A DNA stretch of 64,000 bases from Homalodisca vitripennis (GCF_021130785.1 NC_060213.1:98324501-98388500), one strand, 5' to 3'; counted from the stretch's first letter, positions 12,241 through 25,316 are shown. The notes: generated by a model from the letters alone, not told the origin. Translations and numbers: made by a program.

Positions 12241-13060
12241 GAGAATTGACTGTCATTGACTATTATATTATATTTATATAATGAATATTGTAGCCATGAC
12301 TGAAGTTGGTAGCAAAATTCGCAAGTCATATATATTTCTACAAATAAGTGAAGAATGCAAGAAAAGGAATCTGGAATATCTTTATGCATTCGTAACAATT
12401 CTAGCATGTGACTATTATCCTGCCTTTGAAGATGATAAGGTTAGAACTTAAAGTTTTACCTACATGTACTAAAAAAAGTTTACCGAAGAAAACCTCCAAG
12501 AAGTTAAGAGCGGTTTTAGAGGAGGGAACCGTTTCTCTGAAACATAGCAAAGTATTCAAGAAACTTCTTCCCGCAACGAAACCCCCATCAGATTATCCCT
12601 ATCACTGATGGTGTCTCACAAAATCATAGTCAGAAATGAGTTCAGACATTCAAGATCCATTTGGAAAAATATAATGGGAAATAACACGCGGCCTTAAGAA
12701 CAAAGTTCAGTTAATGTCAATATAGGGAGAAACAATTCAATGAGAATTAAACAATGGAAGAAGCTTTACATGCACACTCTTTCAAGTTCATCCATAAAAG
12801 ACGGGAAACAATAGCTGTATGGCACTTAGTTGAGTAGGATGATATTCATCATTCCCTACAAGACTGACGCCAACGCCATTATAAATGCCTTTTATTAGTG
12901 AAGACTAGATTTTGGTGATGTAGAAAGGCCACACAGTTGTATTCAGAGTCTGAACGAAATCTATGAAGATGCATCACAGCTCGATGCTGTTGTAAGTGAG
13001 TACCCGCAAGGATCAGAAACTTGGGTCATTTTAATTTTAATTTTCATTAATGATGACAAA
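12241..13060 (+). other. Exon-like open stretches of unknown meaning
   Basis: A 66-codon frame at 12408-12608 is lysine-rich (CTKKSLPKKTSKKLRAVLEE). Near 12926-12990 an open frame ends close to a GTAAGTGAG donor-like site. I recognise neither. They may be chance frames or remnants of an unannotated transposon or gene. Confidence 0.15.
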
Positions 13061-15820
13061 GTTGCGGGTTTGATGCCTCATGACTTTCTCTACAAACGTT
13101 TGTACTTAAAACTAACCTTTCCAATTATGTTTATGAGAAATATGGCATAGCTGATTAATGTGAACTAGAACAAAAATCATTTTATAATGAACTAAAATAA
13201 AAGAGTAATAATAGCCTAAAATAAATCTAAAATTAAATGTAACTTCATAATTCATAATATTAACCTAGTTCAACATATCTTTAGTTACTTATTAAACTGC
13301 TAACCCTTACAAATAATGTTTTCAATATATAAACCTAAAAAAAAAAATTAGGACTTAGGACTCCTTGGGTTCTGTACAACTTTCTTTACCATCGGAAATG
13401 AGTAATTCAAATATCTGGAAATTATTTACTCATTTTATAATTATTGTTTTTGAAGTATTTTGTTTATTTTTGTGGACTGAGAACATTACTTTTAAATTCC
13501 GAAATATTAAGTGTCGTCAGTAGAGCCAGAAAGGTACCTTTTTATAGTGATGAAATTGTAATGAGTCTGAATATTCGTAACTATTCTGCAAGAAGATTAG
13601 ATGATCGAGTGATGAACAATGGAATGGTCTGGATAAGATCAAAACTAATTAAAGATGTCATAGGACTGAGATGACTGTAGTTAAATGTTTATATTGATAT
13701 TACCTGCAATGAAAACGTGTTTATTTATTTTTAGGTTGATTAGCTCTTAAACCAGTTTATTATAAAGAGAATAAAAAGCCCTACCGGGATAGAATTGCAG
13801 AACCATTCGTTTTCGATGAGATAATTGATAGGGACGGTATAATAATTTTATTTTGCATGAACTTCCCAACTTGCTGACATATTTTTCTCAAGAAATAAGG
13901 CAAAATAATGTGGTTGGTGCAACTCACACTTTTATAATTATGTAAGAAACAAGCTTGATGAAGTTTCGTTTTTAACAACAGTGGAACACACAGGTAAGCG
14001 GAAGGAAACAGGGTTTAATATATGACCTAGTTAGATCTACTTAACCCTAGCTGTAGCAGATTATTAATCTGAGGAAAGGGACTGAAATGTTTGCTGTAAT
14101 TCAGGTATGAGATCTAACAAACGAGAGAAGATTTTATGAAAAGAAAACCATCGAAGAAAGAACTATTCATGCTATGGGAGCCATTTAAAAACCAGGAATT
14201 GGATCTTGCTTTCAGAACCAGGGAAGGCAATTGTGTTTACATTCATATAGCATTACTATATGTTGTGTATAGAACCAGCTTTTAATATTCAATAAATTCA
14301 TACATGAATAACTATTTAATCAATTATACAATTTTATACAGGAATTTTTCATGGAGTGTGTGTCCGTATATTTATATTTTTTCAATCGTTTTTTTACTTA
14401 GTGATGGTTTGCCCGTTACTATAGGCGAATAAATCCCTGAGCAATATATTTATGAGATTAGTTAAAAAGATATCTAAATAAATGGATTTTTAAATTACTT
14501 TACTTTTTAAGTATTTTAAAAGAACTAGTGTGCTGTGGCATTATTATTGTTTTTGGTTTTATTTTGTATATGGTAAATATTTCTTTTACTATATAAAACG
14601 GGTTGTGTATAATATGTTTTGAGTGTTTTTAAATTGATAATGTTCTGTCCGCATTCATTGCTTTAGAAAGTTTTTCTTATTCACGATATGTTTTTGTTTG
14701 GAAAAGTGTAATTGCAAAAATAAATTTTAAGTTAAACTTCACTGGAGTTTTTTTGAAAAAATATGGACTCAGTTGTGTTTATGGTGTTTTTTGTTACAAA
14801 TATTTTTTTGCCATTAACAACTTGGTTTTTTGCTATTGCATTGTGATTATTTAACTTTTTCTACCTCAGATGTTATCAAAAAACTACTGACGGCCCATTC
14901 TGGCCATTTTATATTTTATTATTTTATACTAATATTGTTTATATTTAAATTGAAAAATAACACATTTTTCCTTTTCATGATTTTATTAGAGAAGAATAAG
15001 ATTTCTTATCGTTTCGTTGAAGGAACCAGGAAAGTAATTTACTGCTAACTTAGTAATGGTATTAAATACATTTAGCAATATAATAATGCAATATGATACT
15101 GTTGGTGAGTGATAAGTTTTAATTTAATTAGCCCTGTAGTGCTAAATCAAAGAAATACAGTTTCTTACTACTACACGGGCAACGAAAGACGAGTGTTATT
15201 TCAAAATTTATTGTTAAGAAAATGGCGAAATCAATATTATCGGTTATTAAACTTTCGAATTTGTTACTAAAAACTGTGAATACTGTTACTAGTGAATGGT
15301 AAAGAAAGAGATACTTGTTACAGTTATCCATTAACTTATGTGGCGCGATGACCATGAACTATAGAGTGAGTTCTAAAATAATGTATTGTAATGCACTAAT
15401 GGCTTCAACGTATTAGGTGAGTAACCCTGGGTAGTGCTCGGCTGACCCAGAGACTATATACATATCTGGGGTCTAATTACATGAATAAACAAGCTCTCAC
15501 CTTCTGTAGTCAGACACTATTACTCAGCTCTATGGAAATTGGGCCGCATTTCACCAGAAACATATTGTATAACCTTTTGTTTAATTGGCTACCAATGTTA
15601 GAATTATATGATCATGACGAATAACTTAATTGGTCTGTGCTCTGAGGCTGATTTACTATACAATCATGTTGAATGCAATCACCAGTAGGTGAAACAGTGT
15701 AACGTAACTAACTCATACCAAACATTACATTCACAATCTTTGGCTTATACGAATATTTTTAGTCAAACATTGCTACGAAATAGGCCAATTAAAATAGTGG
15801 TTAAAAACAAACATGGATAA
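13061..15820. other. AT-rich stretch, nothing recognised
   Basis: Several short open frames exist on both strands (for example 13444-13674 plus and 15128-15355 minus) but none has a recognisable motif or a homologue elsewhere in the window. Confidence 0.5.
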
Positions 15821-15835
15821 TCTATATGTATATAT

Positions 15836-15884
<49 letters not shown>

Positions 15885-16363
15885 TAATGTTTGTGTGTTT
15901 GCCCTTTATGGAATCGTAAACTATTTGACCGATCATTACCAAAATTTGTATGCATATGTATTTTTCCACGAAGAAGGTTTCTATGCTATGTCTATTGATG
16001 TAACTCGCCTCCAGGTGGCGTTGCCAAAGATAATAGTTTTTCAAAGCACCTGCAGATTATAAACTGCAATTACGAGACAGTTACGAATATTTAATAGCCA
16101 AACACATTTGAAGGCGCTAAGTTATGATGTATATTTGTCTTGAAGAATAAATTTCTGGTTGAACTTAAAGCTTGAGTGTTAGACCACTTTATAATAAAAC
16201 ACATGTACGTGTACAATGGCTATAAACATATACAGATTTCCTTGATCGTGGCAACAAAGGAAACTCTACATCGTCGTTGGAAATATAATTTTACTTGCTC
16301 CAGAAGTGCACATACACGGGTAACGCTTACGAAAAGCATGCGAAGACCGTGGGAAACAACTAG
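15821..16363 (+). mobile_element. Non-autonomous Helitron-like element
   Basis: Starts TCTATATGTATATATAT and ends AACAACTAG. It is flanked by A on the left and T on the right, as Helitrons insert between A and T. The body from ATGTTTGTGTGTTTG through ACTATTTGACCGATCATTA matches 31645-32090 at about 80% by eye. The 3' end aligns with two other copies ending at 56092 and, on the minus strand, at 21860. It encodes no protein. An internal (AT)n tract at 15831-15880 has expanded near the 5' end. A clear 3' hairpin is not obvious, so the Helitron call rests on the ends and insertion site. Confidence 0.65.
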
Positions 16364-16489
16364 TTAAATATAAAAACAGCATAAATCACATTTATTTATT
16401 GTAACTCACTTTGTAAAACAAACGATCATCCTCATCTTGATGTAGCGTTATACTGAATTCGCAAATGATGAAAAGTAAAATATTAAAGA

Positions 16490-16625
16490 CTTAGCAGTTT
16501 TTCTCAAAGGAAACTTTCTTACAAACAGTTTGAATCTGAACACTGAGAAAACGTTTTCTTGCTGTGCATTGAGGTTTGACTTTGTTTTATCCTACCCCTT
16601 ACTAGAAAATAGAGTATATAAAAAT
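16490..16625 (+). repeat. Dispersed repeat with VFLKGNFL peptide, copy 1
   Basis: Matches 36295-36430. Both encode VFLKGNFL.NSLN.NTEK in the same frame. Unknown family, probably a transposon ORF remnant. Confidence 0.6.
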
Positions 16626-17329
16626 GCTTACAACTACTGTAAACTAATATGTAAGTATTGTTTTATTTATATTAACTAACAGAATTTGTGTTTAATAATA
16701 CAATTATCTTTACCAATATTATTACATTTTTATAAGTCACATTCAAATTAAATGTGTCGTTATAGAAAGTATGTAACAATAGCTATATTTTGTGTCAGAA
16801 GTTATATGGACGTAAGAACCAACCTAAATTTGATTAGCAAATTATATAATAATTTATATGTATATAGCACTAAACAAATACATTGTAATTTTCTCGGTGC
16901 AGTAGTAGGAACAAGTAAGCAACAAGAAGAGTGGATGGTAGGACACGGAGAAGAAAAAAGTGTGTAGTGGGTAGGCTACAGTGAAACACTTAAGGTAATC
17001 GTCATATTAATTTTACAGATTTCTAGTTTGTATGTACTTTTAAAAAAAAATATAATTACAATTCTTTTCATTAACATATTATTATGTATTGAATAAAAAA
17101 ATATATATAGTAGAACACATAAACATAAAGAAGCACAATGAAAAACAATTAAATAAGTAACGAACCTTAAATATATCTATCAATAGATTGTATTATATAC
17201 AGTAGTCAGTAGTCTGAACCAATAAATTAATGACAGAATAATCTCTATATTATTTTTCCAGGTTGAGATCTTTACTAGAGTTTATAAATATAAATACAAA
17301 TGTAAAAACCAAATCAAAATCAACAGAAT
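16626..17329. other. AT-rich stretch, nothing recognised
   Basis: One 71-codon frame at 16752-16967 shows no domain. Confidence 0.5.
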
Positions 17330-17760
17330 TTCAAGTCTATTAAACATTAACTACATTTTCTAAAACTAACAATAAATAAAATTCAAATTCGAATTTAAAT
17401 GACTGTATTTGTATCATAAATACAAAAGGGCGAATTTAGGGCCATAAGGCCCTGTCTTACAATCAACCCTAACACACAACTAAAACTCAACAAAACATAC
17501 AAAAACTAAGATGGGCTTTTCCATTTATATTACTTTAAAAAATATACACGTCCATGCAGAAACTGTAAATTATTAATTGAACACAGTTGTTCTATGTTGA
17601 AAACTTCGTAACGTTGGCCAACCATTGTAGGTGTTCCCCAAACCCTCTAACAGAGCAATAAACTCAAAATCCTTTACCAACCCATTTTGGAATGGATAAA
17701 AGGTGAAAATATAATTCTATAAACTCTTAGATATGACAATTTTTTGCGCTATATCACATA
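17330..17760 (-). mobile_element. Probable LINE 3' region, minus strand
   Basis: Read on the minus strand, the segment ends in AAATTCGAATTTGAATTTTA near 17400-17380, a TTTGAA-type LINE tail like the one at 4976. The perfect palindrome GGCCATAAGGCC lies just inside it. Patches resemble 37480-37940 (for example TCTAAAACTAACAAT). No coding motif remains. Confidence 0.35.
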
Positions 17761-18364
17761 TTAGATCACATATTAGGCTGAAATATACTCATCTCACTTT
17801 CAGTTAAACAATAATGTAAAAAATAAGGTTGGGTATTTTGCAATTTTTATTATGAAGGACCCGAGAGGGGCGTATAAAATCGTGTAGCTGTCAGTTCGTC
17901 TGTGTGATAACGCTCGATAGAAAAGGATTGATCGATTTGAACTTAGTACTAAACTAATGTTCGTTCTGGTTCCAAGGAATAATTGATGGTAAATATTAAG
18001 ATATGTAAGATTGTCCGCCTGTGCGATAATTATAAATATGAAAGTTAAAAATACTTGAAAATCGTTATGTGTTTTCCACTTGGTTCAAGAAACAACTCTA
18101 TAGATCTTGGGTCAATAGGTGAAATGGATTTCTGACCATTTTTCTTATAGTCTGTATGGTAACTCTTTCGCAATTTTCATATGTTAATGTCATGTCATTC
18201 GATACTCCGTCATATTTAGCAGTAAAGGGAGTGAGATAAGAGTAATGAGTCGTTTAACTATTATTGAGTGATTCTATCAATAGAAGCTCAATGGGTGTAA
18301 TGGACCTGTGCATTATTTTAAACATATGAACTATTGTCAGTAAAGTTAAGGGTTTTGCTAATCA

Positions 18365-18440
18365 TAAACCTAAAATTCCTCACACTGCTAGATTATGGAA
18401 CAGCCTCCCCGTCTATCGATATTCCTCGTACGTTCTCAAT
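18365..18440 (+). mobile_element. Short LINE ORF2 C-terminal fragment
   Basis: One frame reads KIPHTARLWNSLPVY, matching the R-T-x-R-L-W-N-S-L-P block near the C-terminus of Jockey/CR1-type LINE proteins. The similarity does not extend far on either side. Confidence 0.45.
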
Positions 18441-19623
18441 ATCAACTGTATCAGAGTCTTAAATACTTAAATTATTATGGGATTTGTTCTGTACGAGTTA
18501 GTTTACTGCGTTTTTCAGGAAAATCAAGAATGTTCGGACTGTCTCAGTTGACTTTTTAATAGTTTGGTTTATATTATTGTTTTAAATATCCACGAGTCCA
18601 TCATTCTGGTCATTTTTTAAATTCCTGAATGAAAAATTATTTCTATATGAGTGTTCGTAGAATATGCTTAAAGCACTATTTTTAAAATTATATCGAGATC
18701 CTGTTCTTGCATTTTAAATAAATAAACTTCATGTTGAGGATCTAGAATAATTAAAATGTTAGGTTAAAAAGATTTTAAAACAAAATGATTGGACATTTAA
18801 TATTTTTGAAAATATCGAAAATATTAATTACATTAAAAGTATTTATTTTACATTATTTTAATGAATAATCTAAAATCTGAAGATTAAGTTAGACGAGATT
18901 AGACATACATGTTTAGATTGCTTCTATTTAGCTGGTTAAAAACAAATCTAAATTACAATTTGCAGGAAAAAACAATTCTGTTTATTATTTACGTGGACAA
19001 TTTACTAATTAATTTTTTGAATTGTCACACATTAATCTATTATATAATAAGATTATATGTATTAATAACTTGACCATAACTGCAATACAAGTTAAACTTC
19101 GTATGAATGGCATGGGATCATCTAATATTAACTCGTTGCCCAATATTATAGTTAATTAATCAAATTATATCGTACTGTCCAATTAGTACACTTGAGCTGG
19201 TTGTAATATATCACGCACCTCGTCTAAATATGTCAATTGTAAAGCTCAATTCTGTTTCGATTTTGTGTTGATAGTTTTTATACGCAGTTTTAACCCCACT
19301 TTAGGATAGCCAATATTTATACTACGATCGATAACTTACATTATTTTTCACGTGTTTTATTTAACTGAATAAAAATCAGTTAAATTATACTTTTATTCAA
19401 CGAGCACTCATAATACGGTAATGATTTATTATGAGTCATCTGAAAACCGGGTTTAGTATAAGTAATAGAATAACCAAACGATAAAGCTAACAAATAATAG
19501 CAATGATCATGTATCAGGCGAAGGCGAATATACAGTTATGTAGGTTCGAACTCAAAAAAGTACAGCATAAATAATTTATGCCACTGATTTTGTTTTTTAT
19601 GAATTTAAATAATCAAATCCCTA

Positions 19624-19675
<52 letters not shown>

Positions 19676-20250
19676 CTTATTTAATTCATGTTAGTACACA
19701 TAATAATGGTAAAAAAAGATTAACTACACTATATTTAAATGAGTCACAAAATATCTCTTACAATCAGCTGTTTGCAGCGTTATATCTTTTACTTAATAAG
19801 ACTTTCAAATAATACATGTAGACACCCTGTCTTCTTCACAGGACACCTTAAACTCGTTTCGCCCTCGTTATTCAGATTAAAATATTTTATGGACTTCACG
19901 TCAATGTTCTAATTTGTACACAAAATTGTGCAGGCCTGTTTTGAGTCAGCTTCTGAAGGCTTCAGATACACATACTACAACTCTGACATGCATCATGACA
20001 CCATAATAACACTGTTTTAGTATGCTAACTCTCAGAATAGTGGATGTTTATTGCACTTGTGAATTGGAAATGAAGCGTGTTATTATGGATAAATTAATAA
20101 TAAAACAAGGAAAGTAGAGAATCACCAATAAATTTCAGAGAATACAATACTCCAATTTTATACTTTTAAAAATTTGGGATTATCTTGTATTTTAAGATAT
20201 GTTTTAGTTCAGATCTGTGGTTTTCTAAAGCGTGTTTGATTAAGCAGATT
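18441..20250. other. AT-rich stretch with one (AT)n tract
   Basis: No supported gene. An (AT)n microsatellite occupies 19627-19671. Confidence 0.6.
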
Positions 20251-20345
20251 ATGAGACTAGCAGCGTTGGGAATTCCTTAACCGAGGACTTCCCAACGCTG
20301 GACTCCTCGGCGCTTCCTAACTAGGAAGCGCCTAGGCAGTCTCAT
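20251..20345. repeat. GC-rich nested inverted repeats (multi-branch fold)
   Basis: An outer stem ATGAGACT (20251-20258) pairs with AGTCTCAT (20338-20345). Inside, CAGCGTTGGGA (20261-20271) pairs perfectly with TCCCAACGCTG (20290-20300). GGCGCTTCCTA (20309-20319) pairs perfectly with TAGGAAGCGCC (20322-20332). An alternative stem, CCGAGGA (20281-20287) with TCCTCGG (20304-20310), competes with the first hairpin. The island is far more GC-rich than its surroundings. It could be a structured RNA, a cruciform-forming site or a terminal region of an element. No known RNA family is recognised. Confidence 0.75.
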
Positions 20346-21859
20346 CAGTTTAAAGACGGACTGAGAGCGCTGGAAACGTGATCAAGTATTGACTGTGAAG
20401 GTCTAATGAGAGAGAGAGATGTCCAGTGCAGCAGGACTATGTACACTTCGCTCTGCAAGCAACCGTTTTCCTCTTTTCTGTAACTAGAAATGTGTTCTTG
20501 TAAAGAGCGCCTTGTTATCTGGAAAGGATAGGTCCAATTCTCTCTTGTAATTGTTCACTATCTTCAGAATAGTTTGGGTAAAAAACACTACTATTAAGAG
20601 AACGAAATTTATCTAATGTTTCATGCGAATTAATTCCCTGAGAGATAGTCAGCTGAGCTAATTTATTGCTAGTCAAATAATTTAATTCTGCTTGAATGAT
20701 GACAAAGTTGTAATTTAAACAATCCGAAAAATTAAATCTTTTGTTATAAATACGATTTTATTACAAATTTTATTAACAACACTATTGAAGCAGACAATAT
20801 CTAATGTTAGAGCTGATTATTTTTTATTGACTAACAACTCTCAAATTTTTTGTACATATTCATTATAACTGAAATGCCTAACGTGGATTAAATACAACTG
20901 AATAACCAAAGCTTTTTACTGAATAACCTAATGTGCAAATACATCAAGTATACTGTTGTTAATATGCTTTATAAAACTATGTTACAAATGGTGTATAAAA
21001 CTATTATATATACCCAGGGCTACGCCCTCGATTTCTATTCCATGTATTTGTTTGAACAGCTCCTGCGATTTGAAAACATAAAACTATTTTATATTAATTC
21101 AAAAGTCGAGGTCTATAGCTTAGTTAGTGCAAGCACTTTGTGGTGCTATAATACAATACATTACTATTATGTTTTAAAATATAATTAGTCACATATCAAG
21201 CATCTGGCACCCATTTTTCCAGTCTTAATGATTCAGAGGACACAATTTAAGCAAACTTACGAGTAGTTCTTATTTCAGGTTTGGACTCAATGCGATCGTT
21301 AGTTCCCTTGAATTGATATCATAGAGGGAATGGTTTGTTGAATCCAGCTAACGCCCAGTCCAACCGTTTTTAGTTCTTCAGCTACTGTAAATATGCCATC
21401 TCACGATATCGAAGGAAACCAACTTCAATACAATACCTTACAGCAGTATTGCTGTAAATGTATTCAAGCAATACATTTCAAAATCAGTTTATTAATGAAA
21501 ATTCAGAATACATTATTAGTTTTGCCTTGTTGCCACGATGTTTTAATAAGAGGTGTTTTTTTAAATTGTTATGTCTTTACTCTATATATGTAAACATATT
21601 AAACATTTTAGTTAAATTAAACATAATATGATCGTGCTGTTGATTAGCGGGCTCTTTCAATTCATATTTCACAGTTTTAGATATTAAGATTATATTTTTT
21701 GCTGCTTAAGCGACTCCAATATTGGATTATTGGAATATGAATAAGCCAATACTCATCCCATAGTTCCTGAGAATATCCGTGTAACATTTCAGTACAATCG
21801 GCTTTATTAGTTTGTGCATGAAAGCAAAAAAAAAACAAAGGCACTTTTGCATAATATTA
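20346..21859. other. No gene recognised
   Basis: Short open frames at 20931-21188 and 21393-21593 lack any domain. No repeats were identified. Confidence 0.5.
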
Positions 21860-21960
21860 TTAGTAGTTACCCGCGGCTTTGCACAAAAATTCGTAAGATT
21901 TCCCTGTATGAGAACACCTGTTTCGAGTAAATAATATTTTTGACGCCAACGTTGATTCAA
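21860..21960 (-). mobile_element. Helitron-like 3' end fragment
   Basis: On the minus strand it contains GTTCTCATACA and TGCAAAGCCGCGGGTAACTA, and ends CTAA at 21863-21860 followed by T. This aligns with the 3' ends at 16363 and 56092. The 5' part is missing. Confidence 0.6.
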
Positions 21961-21974
21961 TTGAATTTTAAATT

Positions 21975-22135
21975 TAGCTCCAGTTCACCTTCCTTTTATT
22001 GCAGAATATGGTATCTGACGCTGCCACAGATTTGACTCCTAGAATCTGGAGTAATTTTCGTCTAAAGAGATCCAAAGAAAGTCATCGACGAAGAAGCTCA
22101 AAACGAAACCTCAATTATGTACCTTCTCAATGAGA
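21975..22135 (+). repeat. Dispersed repeat e, copy 1
   Basis: Core TTAGCTCCAGTTCACCTTCC, then TGCAG, GACTCCTAGAATCTGGAGT, TTCGTCTAAAGAGAT and AGCTCAAAACGAA. Matches 38190-38310 and 50930-51060 on the same strand. Confidence 0.75.
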
Positions 22136-22969
22136 CAATGAGACTACCACTTCACATAATTATAGGTGTCTCTTATCTGGAAAGATGTAAATGTTTGGTA
22201 GTCGACAAAATTTGGTAGTCGTGTTTGACCACTGCTGGTTTGAGTTAATTATATATCCAACGCCAATGTAGATTTTTTGTTTTATAATGATTAAGAAAAT
22301 GCGTCAAAAAGTTTATACGAGCTAATTTACTTCGTTCTTAACAATTTTTGTTCTATACTTGATTTTGCTTTGATTTTTTTTTATAAATGAAACATATTGT
22401 TAATATTTTTAAACCATTTATGCCCTGAATTGGTGTATTTGTTCAAAAGCACAGTCCTGTGAACTTTTTATCTAGTATGATAGTTCTTGTCGACTGCTTC
22501 AAAGAAACTCTTCATTGTCAAATTCTGATCATCGAATGTTTTTATGCATTTTGTAAGGTATATTTGTAATTACTTAATTGCTGAAATCCAAAAAACCTTT
22601 CAATATATTTCTAATCCTTGAGAAAGTATACTCACTAAATGTGAACAAATAGGAGATAATAAACAATGTTTACACAGAGTGGTTAATCATATTAGATATG
22701 ATCTTTAAATAATATTTCATAACATTAGAGACAAAAATGGGAAATTCACTACTTTTAAGACCACCTTTTATAATATTAGTAGGATGAAGATAACAAAATA
22801 TAATTCATTGCTTAACCCAAATGGAATATTCTTGGGAGATGTATATTAGCATGTAAATTTTGGAAGAGAGTTTTTACTTTTTGTGTAATAAATGGCATGA
22901 AAGATTCACCAATTAACGCAGTTTTTCTGTAAAAGGGGTTGTGTCATGAGAAGATTTAAATATTCACTT
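22136..22969. other. AT-rich stretch, nothing recognised
   Basis: No open frame or repeat could be supported. Confidence 0.5.
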
Positions 22970-23095
22970 AAAGCACATAACAGAGACCAGTGAAGTGATG
23001 CCTCTCTTTACACTGTCAAGTTTCCGCTGACTTACTCTGTGTGGATGACGGAGTGGTGATGTGAGGCGGAAACAATAAGTCCACATCTACAGCTT
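22970..23095 (+). repeat. Dispersed repeat f, single unit
   Basis: Core AGACCAGTGAAGTGATGCCT, CTCTTTACACTGTCAAGTTT, CCGCTGACTTACTCTGT. It matches two units at 63560-63670 and 63695-63800. Confidence 0.75.
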
Positions 23096-23667
23096 TCTGA
23101 ACGTTTAAGACAAATAGTGCACATGTATCAATCACATGTATATGTTTTATATATTATTGTTAACTGAAAAGTGTAGTACATAATCCATAAAAATCTACAT
23201 TACTTGAAATATCATATATATACCACAGTTGGTTTGTAAATAGGCAAAACTCTAAATTTACTTTCCCTCTATGAATATTTGGGGTAGTCAAATTTTGGGT
23301 AAGATATAAAAACTATTATTCAAATTCTCATTTCGTTAAAATGTTAAGCGCATAACATATCTAAAGATATTCGAAATTTATTTATAGTGTACAATACTAC
23401 ATATACGATTATTTCTGGTTTACATGCTGTATAAAAGGTCCTTAAATACACAAATTTCTTTTTAATAATCAATTAAATATTTTCAATACTCAAAATGCTT
23501 TATTTTTTGATAGATTGATTTCCCAATCCATTAACCTACACATCATTATGGTCTTTAAATTTTGATCTTATTTAATCTTCTGCCATTTTATAATCAATAA
23601 AGATTATAAAGTGAGGTTTTCTAGTTTTTTTACAATAATAAAGAGCTTACAAATAATATATATTACA

Positions 23668-23732
23668 CTTTTTGTGATTCAATGTTTATTGAAATTAAAT
23701 AAGGCTATTGCCATTTATACAGTTTAATGTAA
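23668..23732 (+). repeat. SINE tail, solo copy
   Basis: TTTTTGTGATTCAATGTTTA and the following AAATAAGGCTATTGCC to CAGTTTAATGTA repeat nearly exactly at 23921-23983, where they follow a tRNA-like head. Here the head is absent, so this is a 5'-truncated SINE copy. Confidence 0.7.
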
Positions 23733-23845
23733 ATAAAAGAAGTTTGACAGGTATTTGGTCTTCCGATCATACGTTAGTTTGCTTATTTAAACGTATATGT
23801 GACAGATACGGCCAAATACAAAATAATTGAATCGGAAAAAGTAAG

Positions 23846-23990
23846 CGCTCTGTGGTGTAATGGTAGCACATTCACCCGGCAAGTGAGAGATCCGGGTTCG
23901 ACTCCCGGTGGAGCAAGTACTTTTTGTGATTCAATGTGTATTGAAATTAAATAAGGCTATTGCCATTTATACAGTTTAATGTATATAGAT
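23846..23990 (+). mobile_element. tRNA-derived SINE with Pol III A and B boxes
   Basis: The head (23846-23916) folds as a tRNA. It has a D arm GTG/CAC, an anticodon arm TTCAC-CCGGCAA-GTGAG and a T arm CCGGG-TTCGACT-CCCGG. It also has an acceptor stem with six of seven pairs. TGGTGTAATGGTAGC fits the A box and GGTTCGACTCC the B box of an internal RNA polymerase III promoter. The loop would read anticodon GGC (Ala), but position 33 is C instead of the invariant U and the first acceptor pair is mismatched, so a working tRNA is unlikely. The tail after it occurs again without the head at 23668, as expected for a SINE family. A T5 run follows the head and could stop Pol III, so a tRNA pseudogene is the alternative. 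Confidence 0.7.
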
Positions 23991-24339
23991 ACCTTTACAA
24001 CATTGTGCAAAGTATGTAGAAATAATATTAATGCTTTTCCAAAAATTTAGTGATTCTGTAAACTATACACATTCCTATTATTTACTCGTATTTGTTTCAA
24101 TATAAGAGAAAGTATTTTATTATTTTGATTTAATTAAAAACTTTTTTCTATTTAATTATTTCATCCCTAAAGAATTTGTAGGCTGACTATCTTTAAAGAG
24201 TATTAGCCGAAAACAATAATTTAAAAAATCTCTCATGATGTGCATTACTGATATGAAACATGGGCATTAAACTACTATGGTGCATAATATTTTTGAATTT
24301 GAATATAGATAAATATTTAAGTTAATAAATATAAGGATT

Positions 24340-24880
24340 AATTGCAAAACTTGCACAGAACCTATTACAGTGCCTAATTTTATCGGTAGAAGACGAGACA
24401 GAATGTCGTGTACAATTTATTAACAAACAAGTAACATTTTGTCACAAGTTGTCTAAACTTACTGAAACCCTTGTAAGACAGGCACTTCAGGACTTTGTGG
24501 CTTAACTTTACTTTAATATAAATGGATGTCGGATCATATGTGTCTGCTTCGCCACAAAGGAACTTACTGCAACATCGAAATTAACCGAATGATTATAAAT
24601 AGACAAACACAAAAAACCAAGATAAACTCTGTATTTATATACCTATTATATTTTAGTTTGGAGTAGATTTTTTAGTATTAATAGAAATATATATATATAT
24701 ATAAGATTAATTGCATTTGTGTAAACAAAATTACTGCATTCTTTTATAGTTTCGGCATCTGGACTACTTACTTGTCCCACAACCTATTACTATGAATATG
24801 TCTAAAACCCCATTTGTTTTAAGATATTGTTTCTTTAACTTAAAAAAGCTGTTCCCAATCATATAGAGAGACTTCTGCTA
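24340..24880 (+). repeat. Diverged copy of the foldback arm plus inner flank
   Basis: Matches the reverse complement of about 1180-720. It covers the FCHKLSKLTETLVRQALQ peptide with its stop, the CTTTAATATAAATGGAT stretch, the TTGTCCCAC block and the AAAGCTGTTCC block. Identity is about 70-75% by eye. It shows that the arm and its inner flank form one older element family that is not always inverted. Confidence 0.65.
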
Positions 24881-25316
24881 TTAGGTTTTTTGCCTCCGGT
24901 TATTTGTTTAATTATTTCAAAAATTTTAAGTTTGCTAATAAAAATACTTATGTTTGCTTGATACATTTATTTATAAAGGATACATCTAGGATGGCTTGTA
25001 CTTTATTTTTTAGAATTTATCTGTATTGGAAAATGTATTACTCGAGAAAAAGTCTAATATATTACTGAATACTAGCGCGCAATATTTTATAGTTGGTCGT
25101 TCTGAAATGTATGATTCGACAAGTTTTATTTTATTTTCACTTACCTCTACAATATCAATGTTTGTGATATTGGATCTTGTATGATAATAATATATTTGAT
25201 TGTGCCTTAAGCCCGCTTCAGAATATCTCATTATTTAACTGAATTCTGTTAGAGTTATCTATATATGAGATACTTCACTAATAAATAGAAGATAAGCAAT
25301 AAGAGCAGTAACATAT

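Noticed and set aside
21100..21170. tRNA-like A-box (TAGCTTAGTTAGTGC)
   Set aside because: No B box and no cloverleaf follow it.
23846..23916. Functional tRNA-Ala gene
   Set aside because: Position 33 is C instead of U, the first acceptor pair is mismatched, and the following tail recurs nearby without the head, which fits a SINE.
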